A stretch of DNA of 64,000 nt from Algihabitans sp965233705 (GCA_965233705.1 CBDDTF010000001.1:682001-746000), one strand, 5' to 3'; positions 31,895 to 41,679 are shown, numbered from the stretch's first letter. Notes: generated by a model from the letters alone, not told the origin. A program made the numbers and translations.

Positions 31895-33016
31895 TCAGCT
31901 CGCGATCAAATCGGTGTAGCGGTTCAGGGTCTCGGCGTAGTGATCGGCATACCAGAAGGCGTCCGCCGCCATTTGGCGGGCGTAGTTCTCCGGGCTGCCA
32001 GGATCGTCGGCGCGCAGCGCCTCGGGCACCAAGTCCGAGGCCGCCGGGTTGATCGGCCCGTTGCCCAGCCATTCGAAGAGGGCGACCTGGCTGGCCGCAT
32101 CCTGGGTCGCGGCGACGAAGTCCCAGATCCGCGCCCCGGCCGGATTGCCCTTCGGCACCAGCCAAGCGCCGGCGAAGAGGATGCCCTGGTTGAAGTGGAA
32201 GTCGACGCGTCCCTCCGTCTCCTTGCGCAACAGCAGCGCGCGGGTGTGCCAGAGGTTGCCCAGCGCGACCTCGCCGTTACGGAACAGCTCCTGGCTCTGC
32301 GAGCCGCTGGTCCAGAAGATCGTCTGGTCCTTGATCTCGCGGATCTTCTCGAAGGCGCGCTCGATGTCGATCGGGTAGATCGCCTCCGGCGCCACGCCGT
32401 CGGCCAGCAGGGCCGCCTCCAGCATGCCCTCGACGTTGTTGCGCAGCGTGCGCCGGCCGGGGAAGTCCTTGACATTCCAGAAATCCGCCCAGGTCTCCGG
32501 GCGGGCCGGCAGCGCCTCGCGGTCCCAGGTCAGGCTGAAGGAATAGAGATAGCTGCCGACGCCCCAGTCGGTGCGATGCACCTCCCGCAGCTTGTCCGGA
32601 TCGACCACCGACCAGTCGACCGTCTCGAGCAGGCCCTGCCGCCCCAGGTCCAGCGAAGCCGGCAGGTTGCGGTCGCAGAGGTCCCAGACCACCGCGCCGC
32701 TCTCGACCATGGCCTTGATCTTCCCCGAGGTCGGCCCGGCGCCGTCGACCACGGCCTCCATGTCGCTCTGCGCCGCGTTGAAGGGCGCGGCCCAGACCTC
32801 CTCGAAGGCGGGCACGGCGTCGCCGCCCCAGTTGACGATCACCAGTTCGTCGGAAGCCGCATGGGCCGGCGTCAGGCGCAGCCCGGCCGGCGCGACGCCG
32901 AGCAGTGCGAGCGCCCCGAGAAAGCGGCGCCGGTGCACCTTGCGCCCCTGCGTCTCGCGTCGCAGCAGGGCGAGGCAGTCGGCAACGAAATCCTTATCGA
33001 CCGAGTGTCGGGTCAT
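31895..33016 (-). CDS. polyamine-type ABC transporter substrate-binding protein (PotD-like, Tat signal)
   Basis: Binding protein of 373 residues. After a short leader (MTRHSVDKDFVADCLALL) comes a twin-arginine signal RRRFLGALALLG ending near APAHAAS. The mature domain (LVIVNWGGDAVPAFEEVWAAPF) is of the PotD/extracellular-binding type. AAAGGTG precedes the ATG at 33016; the frame extends further upstream but without a ribosome site. Fourth gene of the operon. The ligand is unknown, probably a polyamine or guanidino compound. Confidence 0.88.
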   Translation of the reverse strand: MTRHSVDKDFVADCLALLRRETQGRKVHRRRFLGALALLGVAPAGLRLTPAHAASDELVIVNWGGDAVPAFEEVWAAPFNAAQSDMEAVVDGAGPTSGKIKAMVESGAVVWDLCDRNLPASLDLGRQGLLETVDWSVVDPDKLREVHRTDWGVGSYLYSFSLTWDREALPARPETWADFWNVKDFPGRRTLRNNVEGMLEAALLADGVAPEAIYPIDIERAFEKIREIKDQTIFWTSGSQSQELFRNGEVALGNLWHTRALLLRKETEGRVDFHFNQGILFAGAWLVPKGNPAGARIWDFVAATQDAASQVALFEWLGNGPINPAASDLVPEALRADDPGSPENYARQMAADAFWYADHYAETLNRYTDLIAS

Positions 33017-33102
33017 TTCACCTTTCCTTCCCTGTTCTGTTTGTCGTCTCACGCGGCCGGTCCCACGAGGAGCGGCGGCGCCATCCCGTTCAGTCATCCC
33101 TT

Positions 33103-33897
33103 TCAGCCATCCCGCTTGGCGCCGCCGCGCCCCTGCAGCAGCATCAGCGCGACGGTGACGAAGATCATCAGCGTGCCAAGCGCGGCGATAGCGGGGTCAA
33201 TGTTGTCCTGCAGGCCGTCCCAGATCCGCTTCGGCAGCGTGTAGACGTCGCGCAGAGTGATGAAGAGTGCGACGATGATCTCATCCCAGGAGATAAAGAA
33301 GGCGAAGGTGGCGCCGGCCAGCAGGCCGCCCTTGATCTGCGGCAGCACCACCCAGACCAAGCTGCATCGGGCGCTGGCGCCGAGGCTGCGTGCGGCCTGC
33401 TCCGTACGCGGGTCCAGGTTGGCCAGGGCGGCGGCCACGGTCAGGATCACGAAGGGGGTGCCCTTCATGCCGTGCACCAGCATCACCCCGACATAGGTGT
33501 CAAGCAGGCCGATCTCCGCCCAGCCCTTGTAGAAGGCCACCGAATGGACGATCGGCGGCACGATCATCGGCGCCAGCATGACCGGCTGCAGGAAGCGGGC
33601 GGCCAGCCCGCCGCGGCGCCAGACGCCGACGGCGAAACTGGTGCCCAGGAGGAGGGCCAGGACCGCGGCGCCGCAGGCGACCAGCAGGCTGTCGGCCAGG
33701 CTGAGCAGCCAACCCTCGTCGGCCAGCAGGCTGGCGTAGTGGCGCAGCGAGACACCCTCGTCCGGCAGCGAGAGATAGCGATGCGGCGTCAGCGAGATCG
33801 GCAGCATAACCAGCAGCGGCAGGCCGAGGAAGCAGGCGACCAGCCAGGCGGTCAGCCGCGGCCAGGAGAACGGCCGTTTTGCGCGGGCCGGGCTCAT
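33103..33897 (-). CDS. ABC transporter permease (PotC type)
   Basis: Inner-membrane permease of 264 residues with six hydrophobic segments and the EAA-loop QAARSLGASARCSLVWVVLPQ. The ATG at 33897 overlaps the stop of the upstream permease gene by 4 bp (ATGA). It forms the channel with 33894-34805; the long frame beyond 33897 is a shadow. Confidence 0.9.
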   Translation of the reverse strand: MSPARAKRPFSWPRLTAWLVACFLGLPLLVMLPISLTPHRYLSLPDEGVSLRHYASLLADEGWLLSLADSLLVACGAAVLALLLGTSFAVGVWRRGGLAARFLQPVMLAPMIVPPIVHSVAFYKGWAEIGLLDTYVGVMLVHGMKGTPFVILTVAAALANLDPRTEQAARSLGASARCSLVWVVLPQIKGGLLAGATFAFFISWDEIIVALFITLRDVYTLPKRIWDGLQDNIDPAIAALGTLMIFVTVALMLLQGRGGAKRDG

Positions 33898-34805
33898 GGC
33901 TGCCGCCCCTTGGCGGCGATCGTGCCGCCGACCTGCAGGTAGCGACTCATCCAGACCGTCAGCGCGACCACAGCGACCACCAGGACCGTGGCCAGCATGG
34001 TGGCCACCCCCCAACGCAGCGTCTCGGAGATCTGGATCGAGATGTACTCGGCGACCATCACGACCTTGCCGCCGCCGAGGATGGCCGGCGTGATGTAGAA
34101 ACCGAGCGAGAAGATCAGCACCAGGATGCCGGCCCCGGCCACGCCCGGCAGGCTCTGGGGGAAGAAGACCCACCAGAAAGTGCGCCAGCGCGAGGCGCCG
34201 AGCGCACGGGCGGCGTCGAGCAGCCGCCGGTCGATGCCGCTCATGTTCGCGTAGAGCGGCAGAATGGCGTAGGGCAGCATGTAATGGACCATGCCGACGA
34301 TCACGCCGAACTCGTTGCGCACGAGGCGCAGCGGCGTATCGATCAGGTCCAGGCCCATCAGCGCCTGGTTGATCAGGCCGTTGGGCTGCAGGATGGCGAC
34401 CCAGGCATAGGCGCGGATCAACGCGCTGATCCAGAAGCTGGCGAGCACGACGAAGATCAGCGCGGTGCGCTCGCGCGGGCCGACGCTGGTCAGTCCCAGC
34501 GCCACCAGGTAGCCAAGCAGAAGGGTCAGCCCCGTGGTCACCAGGCTGACGCGCAAGGTGTTCTCGAGCACCCGGTGCAGGGCGCCGCTGTCAAGCAGCA
34601 GGGCATAGTTCTGCACGCCGGGCCGCGGCTCCATGACGCTGAGCAGCAGCACGTTGAGCACCGGCAGGAAGTAGAAGGCGGCCAGGAACAGGCAGGGCGC
34701 CGCGATCAGCAGGAGCGTGAAGCGGTCGCCGGTCCGCCTGCGCTGGCGCGACGCCGCGCCCGACCGGAAACCGGCCGGAGCGGAAATGGCGCCGACCCCG
34801 CTCAT
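33894..34805 (-). CDS. ABC transporter permease (PotB type)
   Basis: Inner-membrane permease of 303 residues with six hydrophobic segments, first at about 30-50 (FTLLLIAAPCLFLAAFYFLP), and EAA loop DAARALGASRWRTFWWVFFPQ. The ATG at 34805 overlaps the ATPase stop by 4 bp (ATGA), supporting this start over an upstream ATG in the same frame. Confidence 0.9.
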   Translation of the reverse strand: MSGVGAISAPAGFRSGAASRQRRRTGDRFTLLLIAAPCLFLAAFYFLPVLNVLLLSVMEPRPGVQNYALLLDSGALHRVLENTLRVSLVTTGLTLLLGYLVALGLTSVGPRERTALIFVVLASFWISALIRAYAWVAILQPNGLINQALMGLDLIDTPLRLVRNEFGVIVGMVHYMLPYAILPLYANMSGIDRRLLDAARALGASRWRTFWWVFFPQSLPGVAGAGILVLIFSLGFYITPAILGGGKVVMVAEYISIQISETLRWGVATMLATVLVVAVVALTVWMSRYLQVGGTIAAKGRQP

Positions 34806-35917
34806 GCCGGCCCCCCTTCGTCGGGCAGCAGCAGTGCCGCTTCGGCCGGCCACCCGACCCAGACCTCGGCGCCCGGCCGCAGGCCGGCGAGGCCGGCCTC
34901 GCCGGCCTGCGCCGCCGGCACCACGGCACCCAGGCGCTGACCGGCAACCTCGACCTCCAGCTCCAGGTGGGTGCCGAGAAAGGTCAAGTCAACGACGCGC
35001 GCGCGGCTGCGGTTCTCGTGCTCGGGCTCGCGCGCGGAGACGCTCAGTCGCTCCGGGCGAATGGCGACGCAGATCCCGACCTGACGACCGATCGCGCTGT
35101 CGGCCTCCCCATCAGGCGGCGCCATGGCCGCCAGCGGCCCCAAGGCCGTCCGGACAGTGGCACGGCCCGACGCGCGCGCGACCAACTCGCCCTTGAGGAA
35201 GTTGCTGCGCCCCAAAAATCCGGCGACGAAGGGGGTCCGCGGCCCCCAGTAGAGCGCCTCGGGCGCGTCGATCTGCTGGATGCGGCCGTCGCGCAGGATC
35301 GCGATTCGATCCGACATCGACAGCGCCTCCTCCTGGTCGTGGGTAACGTAGACGAAAGTCGTCCCGACCCGGCGGTGGAGCGTCTTCAGCTCCGTCTGCA
35401 GGGTCTTGCGCAGGGCCTTGTCCAGCGCGCTCAGCGGCTCGTCGAGCAACAGCAGCTCCGGCTTGAAGACCAACGCCCGGGCCAGCGCGACGCGCTGCTG
35501 CTGGCCGCCCGACAGCGCCTTCGGCATGCGCCGCGCGTAAGGCCCGAGCTCCATCAGCTCGAGCGCCTCAGCCACCGCATCAGCGGCCGACCTGCGCGCG
35601 ATGTTGCGCGCCCGCAAGGGGAAGTAGACGTTCTCCCACACGCTCAGATGCGGAAACAGCGCGTAACCTTGGAAGACGACGCCGAAGTTGCGCCGCTCCG
35701 GCGGCGTCAGGGTGATATCGTGCCCGTCGAGCAGCATGTGACCGCCGGACGGCTGCACGAAGCCCGCGATCATCATCAGAAGCGTGGTCTTGCCGGAGCC
35801 CGAGGGGCCGAGCAGGGTCAGGAACTCGCCGGCCTGGATGGTGAGGTCCGTGGGGTGCAAGGCGGTGACCGCGCCGTAGCGCTTGCCCACCCCGTTCAAA
35901 GCCAAGGACTGCCGCAT
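34802..35917 (-). CDS. ABC transporter ATP-binding protein (PotA type)
   Basis: ATPase of 371 residues: Walker A GPSGSGKTTLL, Q-loop VVFQGYALFPH, signature LSGGQQQRVALARAL, Walker B LLLLDEPLSALD, H-loop VTHDQEEALSM, and a C-terminal TOBE domain. The ATG at 35917 is preceded by GGGAGG about 11 nt upstream; an alternative ATG at 35944 lacks one. First gene of the operon, divergent from a LysR gene across 103 bp. Confidence 0.92.
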   Translation of the reverse strand: MRQSLALNGVGKRYGAVTALHPTDLTIQAGEFLTLLGPSGSGKTTLLMMIAGFVQPSGGHMLLDGHDITLTPPERRNFGVVFQGYALFPHLSVWENVYFPLRARNIARRSAADAVAEALELMELGPYARRMPKALSGGQQQRVALARALVFKPELLLLDEPLSALDKALRKTLQTELKTLHRRVGTTFVYVTHDQEEALSMSDRIAILRDGRIQQIDAPEALYWGPRTPFVAGFLGRSNFLKGELVARASGRATVRTALGPLAAMAPPDGEADSAIGRQVGICVAIRPERLSVSAREPEHENRSRARVVDLTFLGTHLELEVEVAGQRLGAVVPAAQAGEAGLAGLRPGAEVWVGWPAEAALLLPDEGGPA

Positions 35918-36020
35918 GCCTGTCGTTCCTCCCTTGCGCTTCACGATGAAAGCGGCCGTTCGTTTTGGAAAGCCAATTCTCTTGTGGTAGTTTTATTTAA
36001 CGAAATTAGACAAGTGCACC
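35918..36020. promoter_or_regulatory. divergent control region between ABC operon and lysR gene
   Basis: 103 bp, AT-rich on the LysR side. ATTTAACGAAAT (35995-36006) is an interrupted palindrome within a T-N11-A type pattern, the kind of site LysR proteins bind. No unambiguous -35/-10 pair was identified. The divergent geometry suggests the LysR protein controls the ABC operon and itself. Confidence 0.4.
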
Positions 36021-36905
36021 ATGCAAACTGCCCGCGTCCTGCCCTTCCTGCGCGCCTTCGACGCCGTCGCCCGCCTCGGCTACGTCCGCTCGGCCGCGGT
36101 CGAGCTGAACCTCACGCCGGGCGCGGTCAGCCACCAGATCAAGACGCTGGAGCAGAACCTGGGCGTCGCGCTTTTCGTGCGCGACCGCCGGCGCCTGGCC
36201 CTGTCGCTGCACGGTCAGGCCTTCCAGCACACCGTGGCGGAGATGCTGCGCGAACTGGAGCGCGGCCTCGAGGCGATCAGGCCGTCGGACGAGGCCGACC
36301 CGCAGATGAGCTTGTCCATCTCGGCCCCTTCGGGGCTGGGTCACATCTGGCTGGCCCCGCGCCTGATCGACATCGCCGACCAGATCGGCCTGCCCACCTT
36401 CGAAAGCCACGTGGCGCGGGAATTGAGCGAGATCGACTGGCGCCGCATCGACATCGCCATCGTCTATGACAACCCGCCCTGGCCCGGCTACTTCTGGGAG
36501 CCGCTGCCCAACCTCTCGCTCAGCCCCCTGTGCAGCCCCGCCCTGTTGCACGCCCTGCCCCTGCGCCAACCGAGGGACATCCTGCAGCACCGCCTGCTGC
36601 ACGAGGATTCCGGCGGCGAGTGGCAGCGTTGGCTGAATGCGGCCAAGGTCACGGCACCGGCCCCGCGCAACGCCTACTTCAACCGCCTGACCATGGCCTT
36701 CAACGCGGCGCTGACCGGCCACGGGGTGGCGCTGGTCTCCGACTTCCTGGCCAGCAAGTACCTGCGCGCCGGCCAGCTCGCGCGGGCCTTCGAGCTCTCG
36801 ATCCCGGCGGCCAAGCGCTACCACGTGGTGGTGGTCGAAAGCCGGCGGCAGGAGCCGCTGATCGCCCGCACCCTCGAGCTGATCCTGGCGCTCGGCCGCG
36901 CCTGA
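36021..36905 (+). CDS. LysR family transcriptional regulator (GcvA-like)
   Basis: LTTR of 294 residues. The N-terminal winged helix reads LPFLRAFDAVARLGYVRSAAVELNLTPGAVSHQIKTLEQNLG, with the GAVSHQI phrase typical of the GcvA branch. The C-terminal periplasmic-binding-like effector domain starts near residue 95. It probably controls the divergent polyamine/ureohydrolase operon. No strong Shine-Dalgarno precedes the ATG. Convergent with the LacI gene 17 bp away. Confidence 0.9.
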   Translation: MQTARVLPFLRAFDAVARLGYVRSAAVELNLTPGAVSHQIKTLEQNLGVALFVRDRRRLALSLHGQAFQHTVAEMLRELERGLEAIRPSDEADPQMSLSISAPSGLGHIWLAPRLIDIADQIGLPTFESHVARELSEIDWRRIDIAIVYDNPPWPGYFWEPLPNLSLSPLCSPALLHALPLRQPRDILQHRLLHEDSGGEWQRWLNAAKVTAPAPRNAYFNRLTMAFNAALTGHGVALVSDFLASKYLRAGQLARAFELSIPAAKRYHVVVVESRRQEPLIARTLELILALGRA

Positions 36906-36922
36906 GCCCCCAATCCGCTCCC

Positions 36923-37999
36923 TTATCCGCCCTCTCTCGGCGGCGCCAGGCTGGCAACGCTGCGCCGCTCAACCACGCCTCCGGCCGGGACGGTCTCCTG
37001 GATGGACTCGCGCCGCCCCTCCAGAATGTCGATCAGTCCGGCCGCCGCAATCGCCGCGATGCGCTCGATCGGGACCGCAAGGGTAGTCAGGGGGGGATAG
37101 AGCATGTCGGCCAGCGGCCCGTCATGGAAGGACAGCAGCGACATATCCTCGGGGATCTCCAGGCCCGACTGATGCAAGGTGGCCATCGCCCCCGCCGCGG
37201 CGACCAGGGTTACGACGAAGACCGCCGTGGGCAGCGGATCGGCCCGCTCCAGAATCTCCCGCATGGCCCGCTCGCCCCCCCGCTGATCGTAGCCGGAGAC
37301 CGCCACCAGCGCCGGGTCGAAGGCAAGCCCATGGTCCGCCAGGGCCCGGCAGTAGCCCTCCAGGCGCATCTTGGCGTTGAAGCGGTCCTGTTCGCCTGCC
37401 AGGTGCGCGATGCGCCGATGACCATGGTCGATCAAGTACTTGGTCGCAGCGTAGGCGCCGCGCACCTCGTCGCACATCACCGAGTTCGCCTGCGCGTCGC
37501 CGCGGCGGTTGACCAGCACGAAGGGGACTCCGAGCCGCTCCAGCGCGGCGAGCTGGCCGGCCTCGTCGCGCAGGGTCGCGACCAGCAGACCGTCGACCCG
37601 GTTCTGGTTGACCAACTGGTCGTAGATGTCGGTGTCACCACGCTCGCCGCTCTGCGAGATCAGCAACATGTAGCCGCGCTCGCGTGCCATGTTGGAGGCG
37701 CCGACGACGATCTGCGTGTAGACCGGGTTGATCACCTGGGGCACCACGATGCCGAGTGAGCGCGAGCGCGACGAGCGCAGGCTCTGGGCGATCTGGTTCG
37801 GCTTGTAGCGTAGCTCCTCGGCGGCCCGGAACACCCGCGCGCGCGTGTCATCGCGCACTGAGACGCTGCCGACGTCGCGCAGGATACGCGAGGCCGTCGA
37901 CTTGTCGACGCCGGCGCGCTCGGCCACGTCCTTCAGGGTGGCGCGCCGCGGCCGGCCGGCCGCGGCGCGCCCGGCATCCTCATCCATGCGTGCAGCCAT
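36923..37999 (-). CDS. LacI family transcriptional regulator
   Basis: Repressor of up to 358 residues. The N-terminal HTH ATLKDVAERAGVDKSTASRILRDVG is followed by the hinge YKPNQIAQSLRSSRSRSLGIVVP, then a sugar-binding-type effector domain (about 65-335). Two ATGs fit (37999 and 37987, in frame); both lie inside or next to the end of the preceding dehydrogenase gene, so it is the last gene of the polyol operon. The AAnCGnTT-type twin operators at 47507-47531 upstream of the operon are its likely targets, giving autoregulation. Confidence 0.9.
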   Translation of the reverse strand: MAARMDEDAGRAAAGRPRRATLKDVAERAGVDKSTASRILRDVGSVSVRDDTRARVFRAAEELRYKPNQIAQSLRSSRSRSLGIVVPQVINPVYTQIVVGASNMARERGYMLLISQSGERGDTDIYDQLVNQNRVDGLLVATLRDEAGQLAALERLGVPFVLVNRRGDAQANSVMCDEVRGAYAATKYLIDHGHRRIAHLAGEQDRFNAKMRLEGYCRALADHGLAFDPALVAVSGYDQRGGERAMREILERADPLPTAVFVVTLVAAAGAMATLHQSGLEIPEDMSLLSFHDGPLADMLYPPLTTLAVPIERIAAIAAAGLIDILEGRRESIQETVPAGGVVERRSVASLAPPREGG

Positions 38000-39074
38000 C
38001 CACCCGCTTCATGGCGGCATGCAGGGCCCCGGCGTCGAGCGGGCCTTCGAAGTTTCCGGCATACGGGGCGTCGAGGGCCAGACGGGCCACCATCTCCCGG
38101 TCGTCCTCCGAAATCGCGTCCCCTCCCAACTGCGACAGACGGACGGGCAAGCCCATATCCGACAAGAAACGCGAGGCCCGCGCAAGCTCCGCCGGCGGGC
38201 GCCCCTCGGCCGCCATCTGGACCAGCGTGCCATAGGCCACCATCTCGCCGTGCAGGGCGCCCTGGCACTGCGGCAGTGCGGTCAGGCCGCGCAGCAGGGC
38301 ATGGGCGATGGACAGGCCGCCGCTCTCGAAGGCCAGGCCGCTGAGCAGCACAGCCGCCTCGACCACCAGCTCCAACGCCGCGTCCGCCTCCCCGCGGTCG
38401 ATCGTCGCCAGGGCGGCGCGGCCATGGGTCAGCAGCAGCTCGTGGGCCGCCTCCGCCAGCACCTGTGCGGTGTGCAGGCTGGGCGTGCCGAAGAAGTTGC
38501 GCCCGCCGGCCGCGACCGCCTGCCCGACCTCGTAACGCTTGCTGAAGGCATCGCCAATGCCGGCGGCCAGAAAGCGCCGGGGCGCCGCGACGATGACCTG
38601 GGTATCGACCAAGACCGCATCGGGATTGCGTGCAAGCAGCTCGACATGGCTGACCTTGTGGCCCGCATCGTAGAAGACGATCAGGCGGCTGGTCGGCGAG
38701 TCGTTGGAGGCGATGCTGGGCGCGATGATCAGGCGGGCATCCAGATCGCGGGCCACCGCCTTGGACAGGTCGATGGTCTTGCCGCCGCCGAAGCCGACGA
38801 CCAAGTCCGGCGCCCGCGCGGCGGCGGTGCGGGCCGAGTGGGCGAGCTCGGCCGCCGCCGTTGTGGTGCATTCGGGCGGGCTGTCGCAGCGCACCACCTC
38901 GAGACCAGCAACACACAGCGAATCCGCCGCCGCCCGCGCGGATGCGGCGACCACAGGATCGGCGATCAGCACCGCCCGCGTGCCGCCCAGATCGCCGGCC
39001 AGCGCGCCAAGCTGCGCCAGGGCGCCGGCCCCCTGCAGGTAGCGGCCGGGAAAGCCGAAGGCGCGCACCGTCAT
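37980..39074 (-). CDS. iron-containing alcohol dehydrogenase family, glycerol dehydrogenase (GldA)-like
   Basis: NAD-dependent polyol dehydrogenase of 364 residues. The dinucleotide loop is VVGFGGGKTIDLSKAVA, followed by IAPSIASNDSPTS. Metal ligands lie in GIGDAFSK (Asp), SIAHALLRG (His) and GALHGEMVA (His), the GldA pattern. Expected reaction: polyol to ketose or hydroxyketone, for example glycerol to dihydroxyacetone. The ATG at 39074 overlaps the SDR stop by 4 bp; the longer frame is spurious. Substrate inferred only as a polyol from the operon. Confidence 0.88.
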   Translation of the reverse strand: MTVRAFGFPGRYLQGAGALAQLGALAGDLGGTRAVLIADPVVAASARAAADSLCVAGLEVVRCDSPPECTTTAAAELAHSARTAAARAPDLVVGFGGGKTIDLSKAVARDLDARLIIAPSIASNDSPTSRLIVFYDAGHKVSHVELLARNPDAVLVDTQVIVAAPRRFLAAGIGDAFSKRYEVGQAVAAGGRNFFGTPSLHTAQVLAEAAHELLLTHGRAALATIDRGEADAALELVVEAAVLLSGLAFESGGLSIAHALLRGLTALPQCQGALHGEMVAYGTLVQMAAEGRPPAELARASRFLSDMGLPVRLSQLGGDAISEDDREMVARLALDAPYAGNFEGPLDAGALHAAMKRVDGCTHG

Positions 39075-39847
39075 GCCGCCTCCCAATAGAATTCGCGCCG
39101 TCCCCCGTCGAGACAGACCAGGGCACCGTTGACGAAGGCCGCCTGGCGCGAACAGAGAAAGGCAACCAGGGCGCCTACCTCCTCGGGCTGGCAGAAGCGG
39201 CCCACCGGGTTCTGCTCGACGATCACCCGGCGCTTGGCCGCGTCCATGTAGCGGATCAGGTCGGTTTCGACATAGCCCGGTGCGATTGCGTTCACCGTGA
39301 CCCCGGCGCCGCCCACCTCCTTGGCCAGGGTGCGCGTAAAGCCGGCGATACCCGCCTTGGCGGCGGCGTAGTGCGCCACCCCCGGGCGGCCGCCGCCTGT
39401 GAAGTTCATCGAAGAGATGTTGACGATCCGCCCGAAGCCGGCGCCGGACATCAGCCGTACCGCCGCCCGACTGCACAGGAAGGTGCTGCGCAGATGGACA
39501 CGGATCATCTCGTCCCAAGCCTCGGCCAGCAGGTCGGCGACCGGCGTGCCCATGTGCCGGCCGCCGACCCCGGCGTTGTTGACCAGTATGTCCAGCCGCC
39601 CGAAATGCCGGTCGACCTGCGCGACCAGCGCTTCGGCCGCGGCCTCCTCGGCCACGTCGGCGACAAAGGTTTCGCAGGTTGCCCCCACCGCGCGCAGACG
39701 AGCCGCCGCCGCCTCGGCCGCCTCGGCGTCGATGTCGTTGAGGGCAATAGAGCCTCCCTCCTCGGCAAGCGCCTGCGCTTCGGCGAAGCCCATGCCCCGC
39801 GCGGCGCCGGTCACCAGCGCGACGCGCCCCTTCAGATCGAAATCCAT
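39071..39847 (-). CDS. SDR family oxidoreductase
   Basis: Classical short-chain dehydrogenase of 258 residues: cofactor motif TGAARGMG (about 14-21), NNAG (about 89-92), catalytic Ser in NISSMNF, and YAAAK (Tyr/Lys). D38-type acidic residue after beta-2 (LNDID) suggests NAD(H). It lies between the permease gene (3 bp gap) and the glycerol-dehydrogenase-like gene (overlap), so it oxidises or reduces a sugar or polyol intermediate of this pathway. Confidence 0.9.
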   Translation of the reverse strand: MDFDLKGRVALVTGAARGMGFAEAQALAEEGGSIALNDIDAEAAEAAAARLRAVGATCETFVADVAEEAAAEALVAQVDRHFGRLDILVNNAGVGGRHMGTPVADLLAEAWDEMIRVHLRSTFLCSRAAVRLMSGAGFGRIVNISSMNFTGGGRPGVAHYAAAKAGIAGFTRTLAKEVGGAGVTVNAIAPGYVETDLIRYMDAAKRRVIVEQNPVGRFCQPEEVGALVAFLCSRQAAFVNGALVCLDGGRREFYWEAA

Positions 39848-39850
39848 GGC

Positions 39851-40690
39851 CTACCCCTTGGTCGCGCCGGCCGCCAGCCCCTGGATGAAGTAGCGGCTCA
39901 GGAAGATGAACAGGACGAACAGCGGCAGGGCGATCAGCGTGGCGCCCGCCATCACCTCGCCCCAGCGCACGTCGAAGGTCCCCAGGATCGAGGCCAGTCC
40001 GACCGGCAGGGTCTTCTGGGCATCGCTCGACAGCAGCACGAAGGCGAAGATGTAGTCGGTCCAGGACAGCAGGAAGGAGAAGATCGCCACAGTGACGATG
40101 CCCGGCAGCGACAGCGGCAGCACGACCGCCACGAAGGCGCCGAGCCGCGAGCAGCCATCGACCATCGCCGCCTCCTCCAGCTCGAAAGGCATAGCCTTGA
40201 AGAAGCCCCAGAACAGCCAGATGCCGAGCGGAATGGTCAGCGTGCAGTGGGCGATCACCAGGGCCAGCAGGCTGTCCGCCATGCCCAACTCAGCGAAGAT
40301 GGACAGCAGCGGGATCGCCAGCAGCAGCGGCGGGAACATATAGGCGTAGAGCATGCTGCTGATCAGGATCGACTTCCCGCGCAGCCGATAGCGCGTGATG
40401 GTGTAGGCCACGACGATGGAAACCAACAACGTCACGGCCACGACCGAGAGGGCAACCATCACACTGTTGGCAAACTGCTGCAGGTAGTCCGTGGTCTGGA
40501 GGAGGGACCGGTAACTCTCCAACGACAGAGACCCGCCGGGCAGCAGCGAGGGTGCGCGGAACAGCTCGGAGGGCGCGCGGACGCTGGACACCACCATCCA
40601 GTAGATCGGCAGGAAGGACCAGACGCAAGTCAGCGCCAGCCCGGCCAGGATGGCGATCCGGCCGGCCGGGGAGCGGCGGGCAACCATCAC
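39851..40690 (-). CDS. carbohydrate ABC transporter permease (MalG/UgpE type)
   Basis: Inner-membrane permease of 279 residues with six hydrophobic segments, first at about 13-33, and EAA loop EEAAMVDGCSRLGAFVAVVLPLSLPG. It overlaps the upstream permease gene by 4 bp. Partner of 40687-41571 in a carbohydrate-uptake-1 type importer. Confidence 0.92.
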   Translation of the reverse strand: MMVARRSPAGRIAILAGLALTCVWSFLPIYWMVVSSVRAPSELFRAPSLLPGGSLSLESYRSLLQTTDYLQQFANSVMVALSVVAVTLLVSIVVAYTITRYRLRGKSILISSMLYAYMFPPLLLAIPLLSIFAELGMADSLLALVIAHCTLTIPLGIWLFWGFFKAMPFELEEAAMVDGCSRLGAFVAVVLPLSLPGIVTVAIFSFLLSWTDYIFAFVLLSSDAQKTLPVGLASILGTFDVRWGEVMAGATLIALPLFVLFIFLSRYFIQGLAAGATKG

Positions 40691-41571
40691 GACCTCTCCT
40701 TTTCGTCGAGCGGGAAGATCTGGAAGTAGACGAAGATCAGGACCGAGAGAATCAGGAAGGAGATCGTCGCCACGGCCGCGCCGCCGCCGATGTCGAACTG
40801 GGTGAAGGCGCGGCGATAGGCCAGGATCGGCAGGTGCTCCGTCGCCGACAGCGGTCCGCCCTTGGTCATCAGCCAGACGATGTCGAACTTGTTGAACATC
40901 CAGATCGAGCGCAGCAGCACGATCACCGTCAGCACTGGCGCCAGGGCCGGAATGGTGACGTGCCAGAAGCGGTACCAGGCGTTGGCGCCGTCGACCCGCG
41001 CCGCCTCATAGAGGCTCTTCGGCACGGTCTGCAGCGCGGCCAGGAAGGTGATCGTCACGAAGGGCGTCCAGGTCCACACGCTGACTAGGATCACCACCGA
41101 GAGCGCGGCCGCCGGCGTCTCGAACCAGGCTGGCCGGGCGAAACCCAGGTCGATGGCCCAGTTGGTGAAGAGACCGAAGGACCCGTCGAGCATCCAGCGG
41201 AAGGTCACGGCGACGACGATGGTCGGCAAGAGATAGGGCAGCACCGCGATACCGCGGACCAGCGGCCGGCCGCGGAACGGCAGATCGAGCAGCAGGGCGA
41301 AGAGCACGCCGAGCAGGACCTGCAAGGCGATCGCCGCACCGGCGAAGGTCAGGCCGACGCCCAGGGAGTGCCAGAAGTCGTCGCTGCCCAGGACCCTCCA
41401 ATAGTTGTCGAGTCCGGCCCAGGCTGGCTCCTCCACGAAGGAGGAGGAGCTGTAGAAGCTGAGCTGCACGGCATGGAAGACTGGGACCAGAATCAGCACG
41501 CCGGTGGTCAGCACCGCCGCGAGGAAGAGGCCCAGGATGACCCGGTCGCTAGGGGTCGAGAAGCGGCGCAT
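40687..41571 (-). CDS. carbohydrate ABC transporter permease (MalF/UgpA type)
   Basis: Inner-membrane permease of 294 residues with six hydrophobic segments and EAA loop EAARVDGANAWYRFWHVTIPALAPV. The ATG at 41571 (MRRFSTPSDRVILG) is chosen because GGAG lies 7 nt upstream; the open frame continues to 41622 without a better site. It follows the binding-protein gene after a 141-bp gap that contains a strong stem-loop. Confidence 0.92.
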   Translation of the reverse strand: MRRFSTPSDRVILGLFLAAVLTTGVLILVPVFHAVQLSFYSSSSFVEEPAWAGLDNYWRVLGSDDFWHSLGVGLTFAGAAIALQVLLGVLFALLLDLPFRGRPLVRGIAVLPYLLPTIVVAVTFRWMLDGSFGLFTNWAIDLGFARPAWFETPAAALSVVILVSVWTWTPFVTITFLAALQTVPKSLYEAARVDGANAWYRFWHVTIPALAPVLTVIVLLRSIWMFNKFDIVWLMTKGGPLSATEHLPILAYRRAFTQFDIGGGAAVATISFLILSVLIFVYFQIFPLDEKERS

Positions 41572-41679
41572 CTCCGTCTCCGAAGAAGGGGCCGCCGCGG
41601 CCGGGAAACAGGCGGCCAACACAGCCGGCCGCGGCGGACCAAGGCAAGGGGCGCGGGACCCTTAAGCGGGCGCCGCACA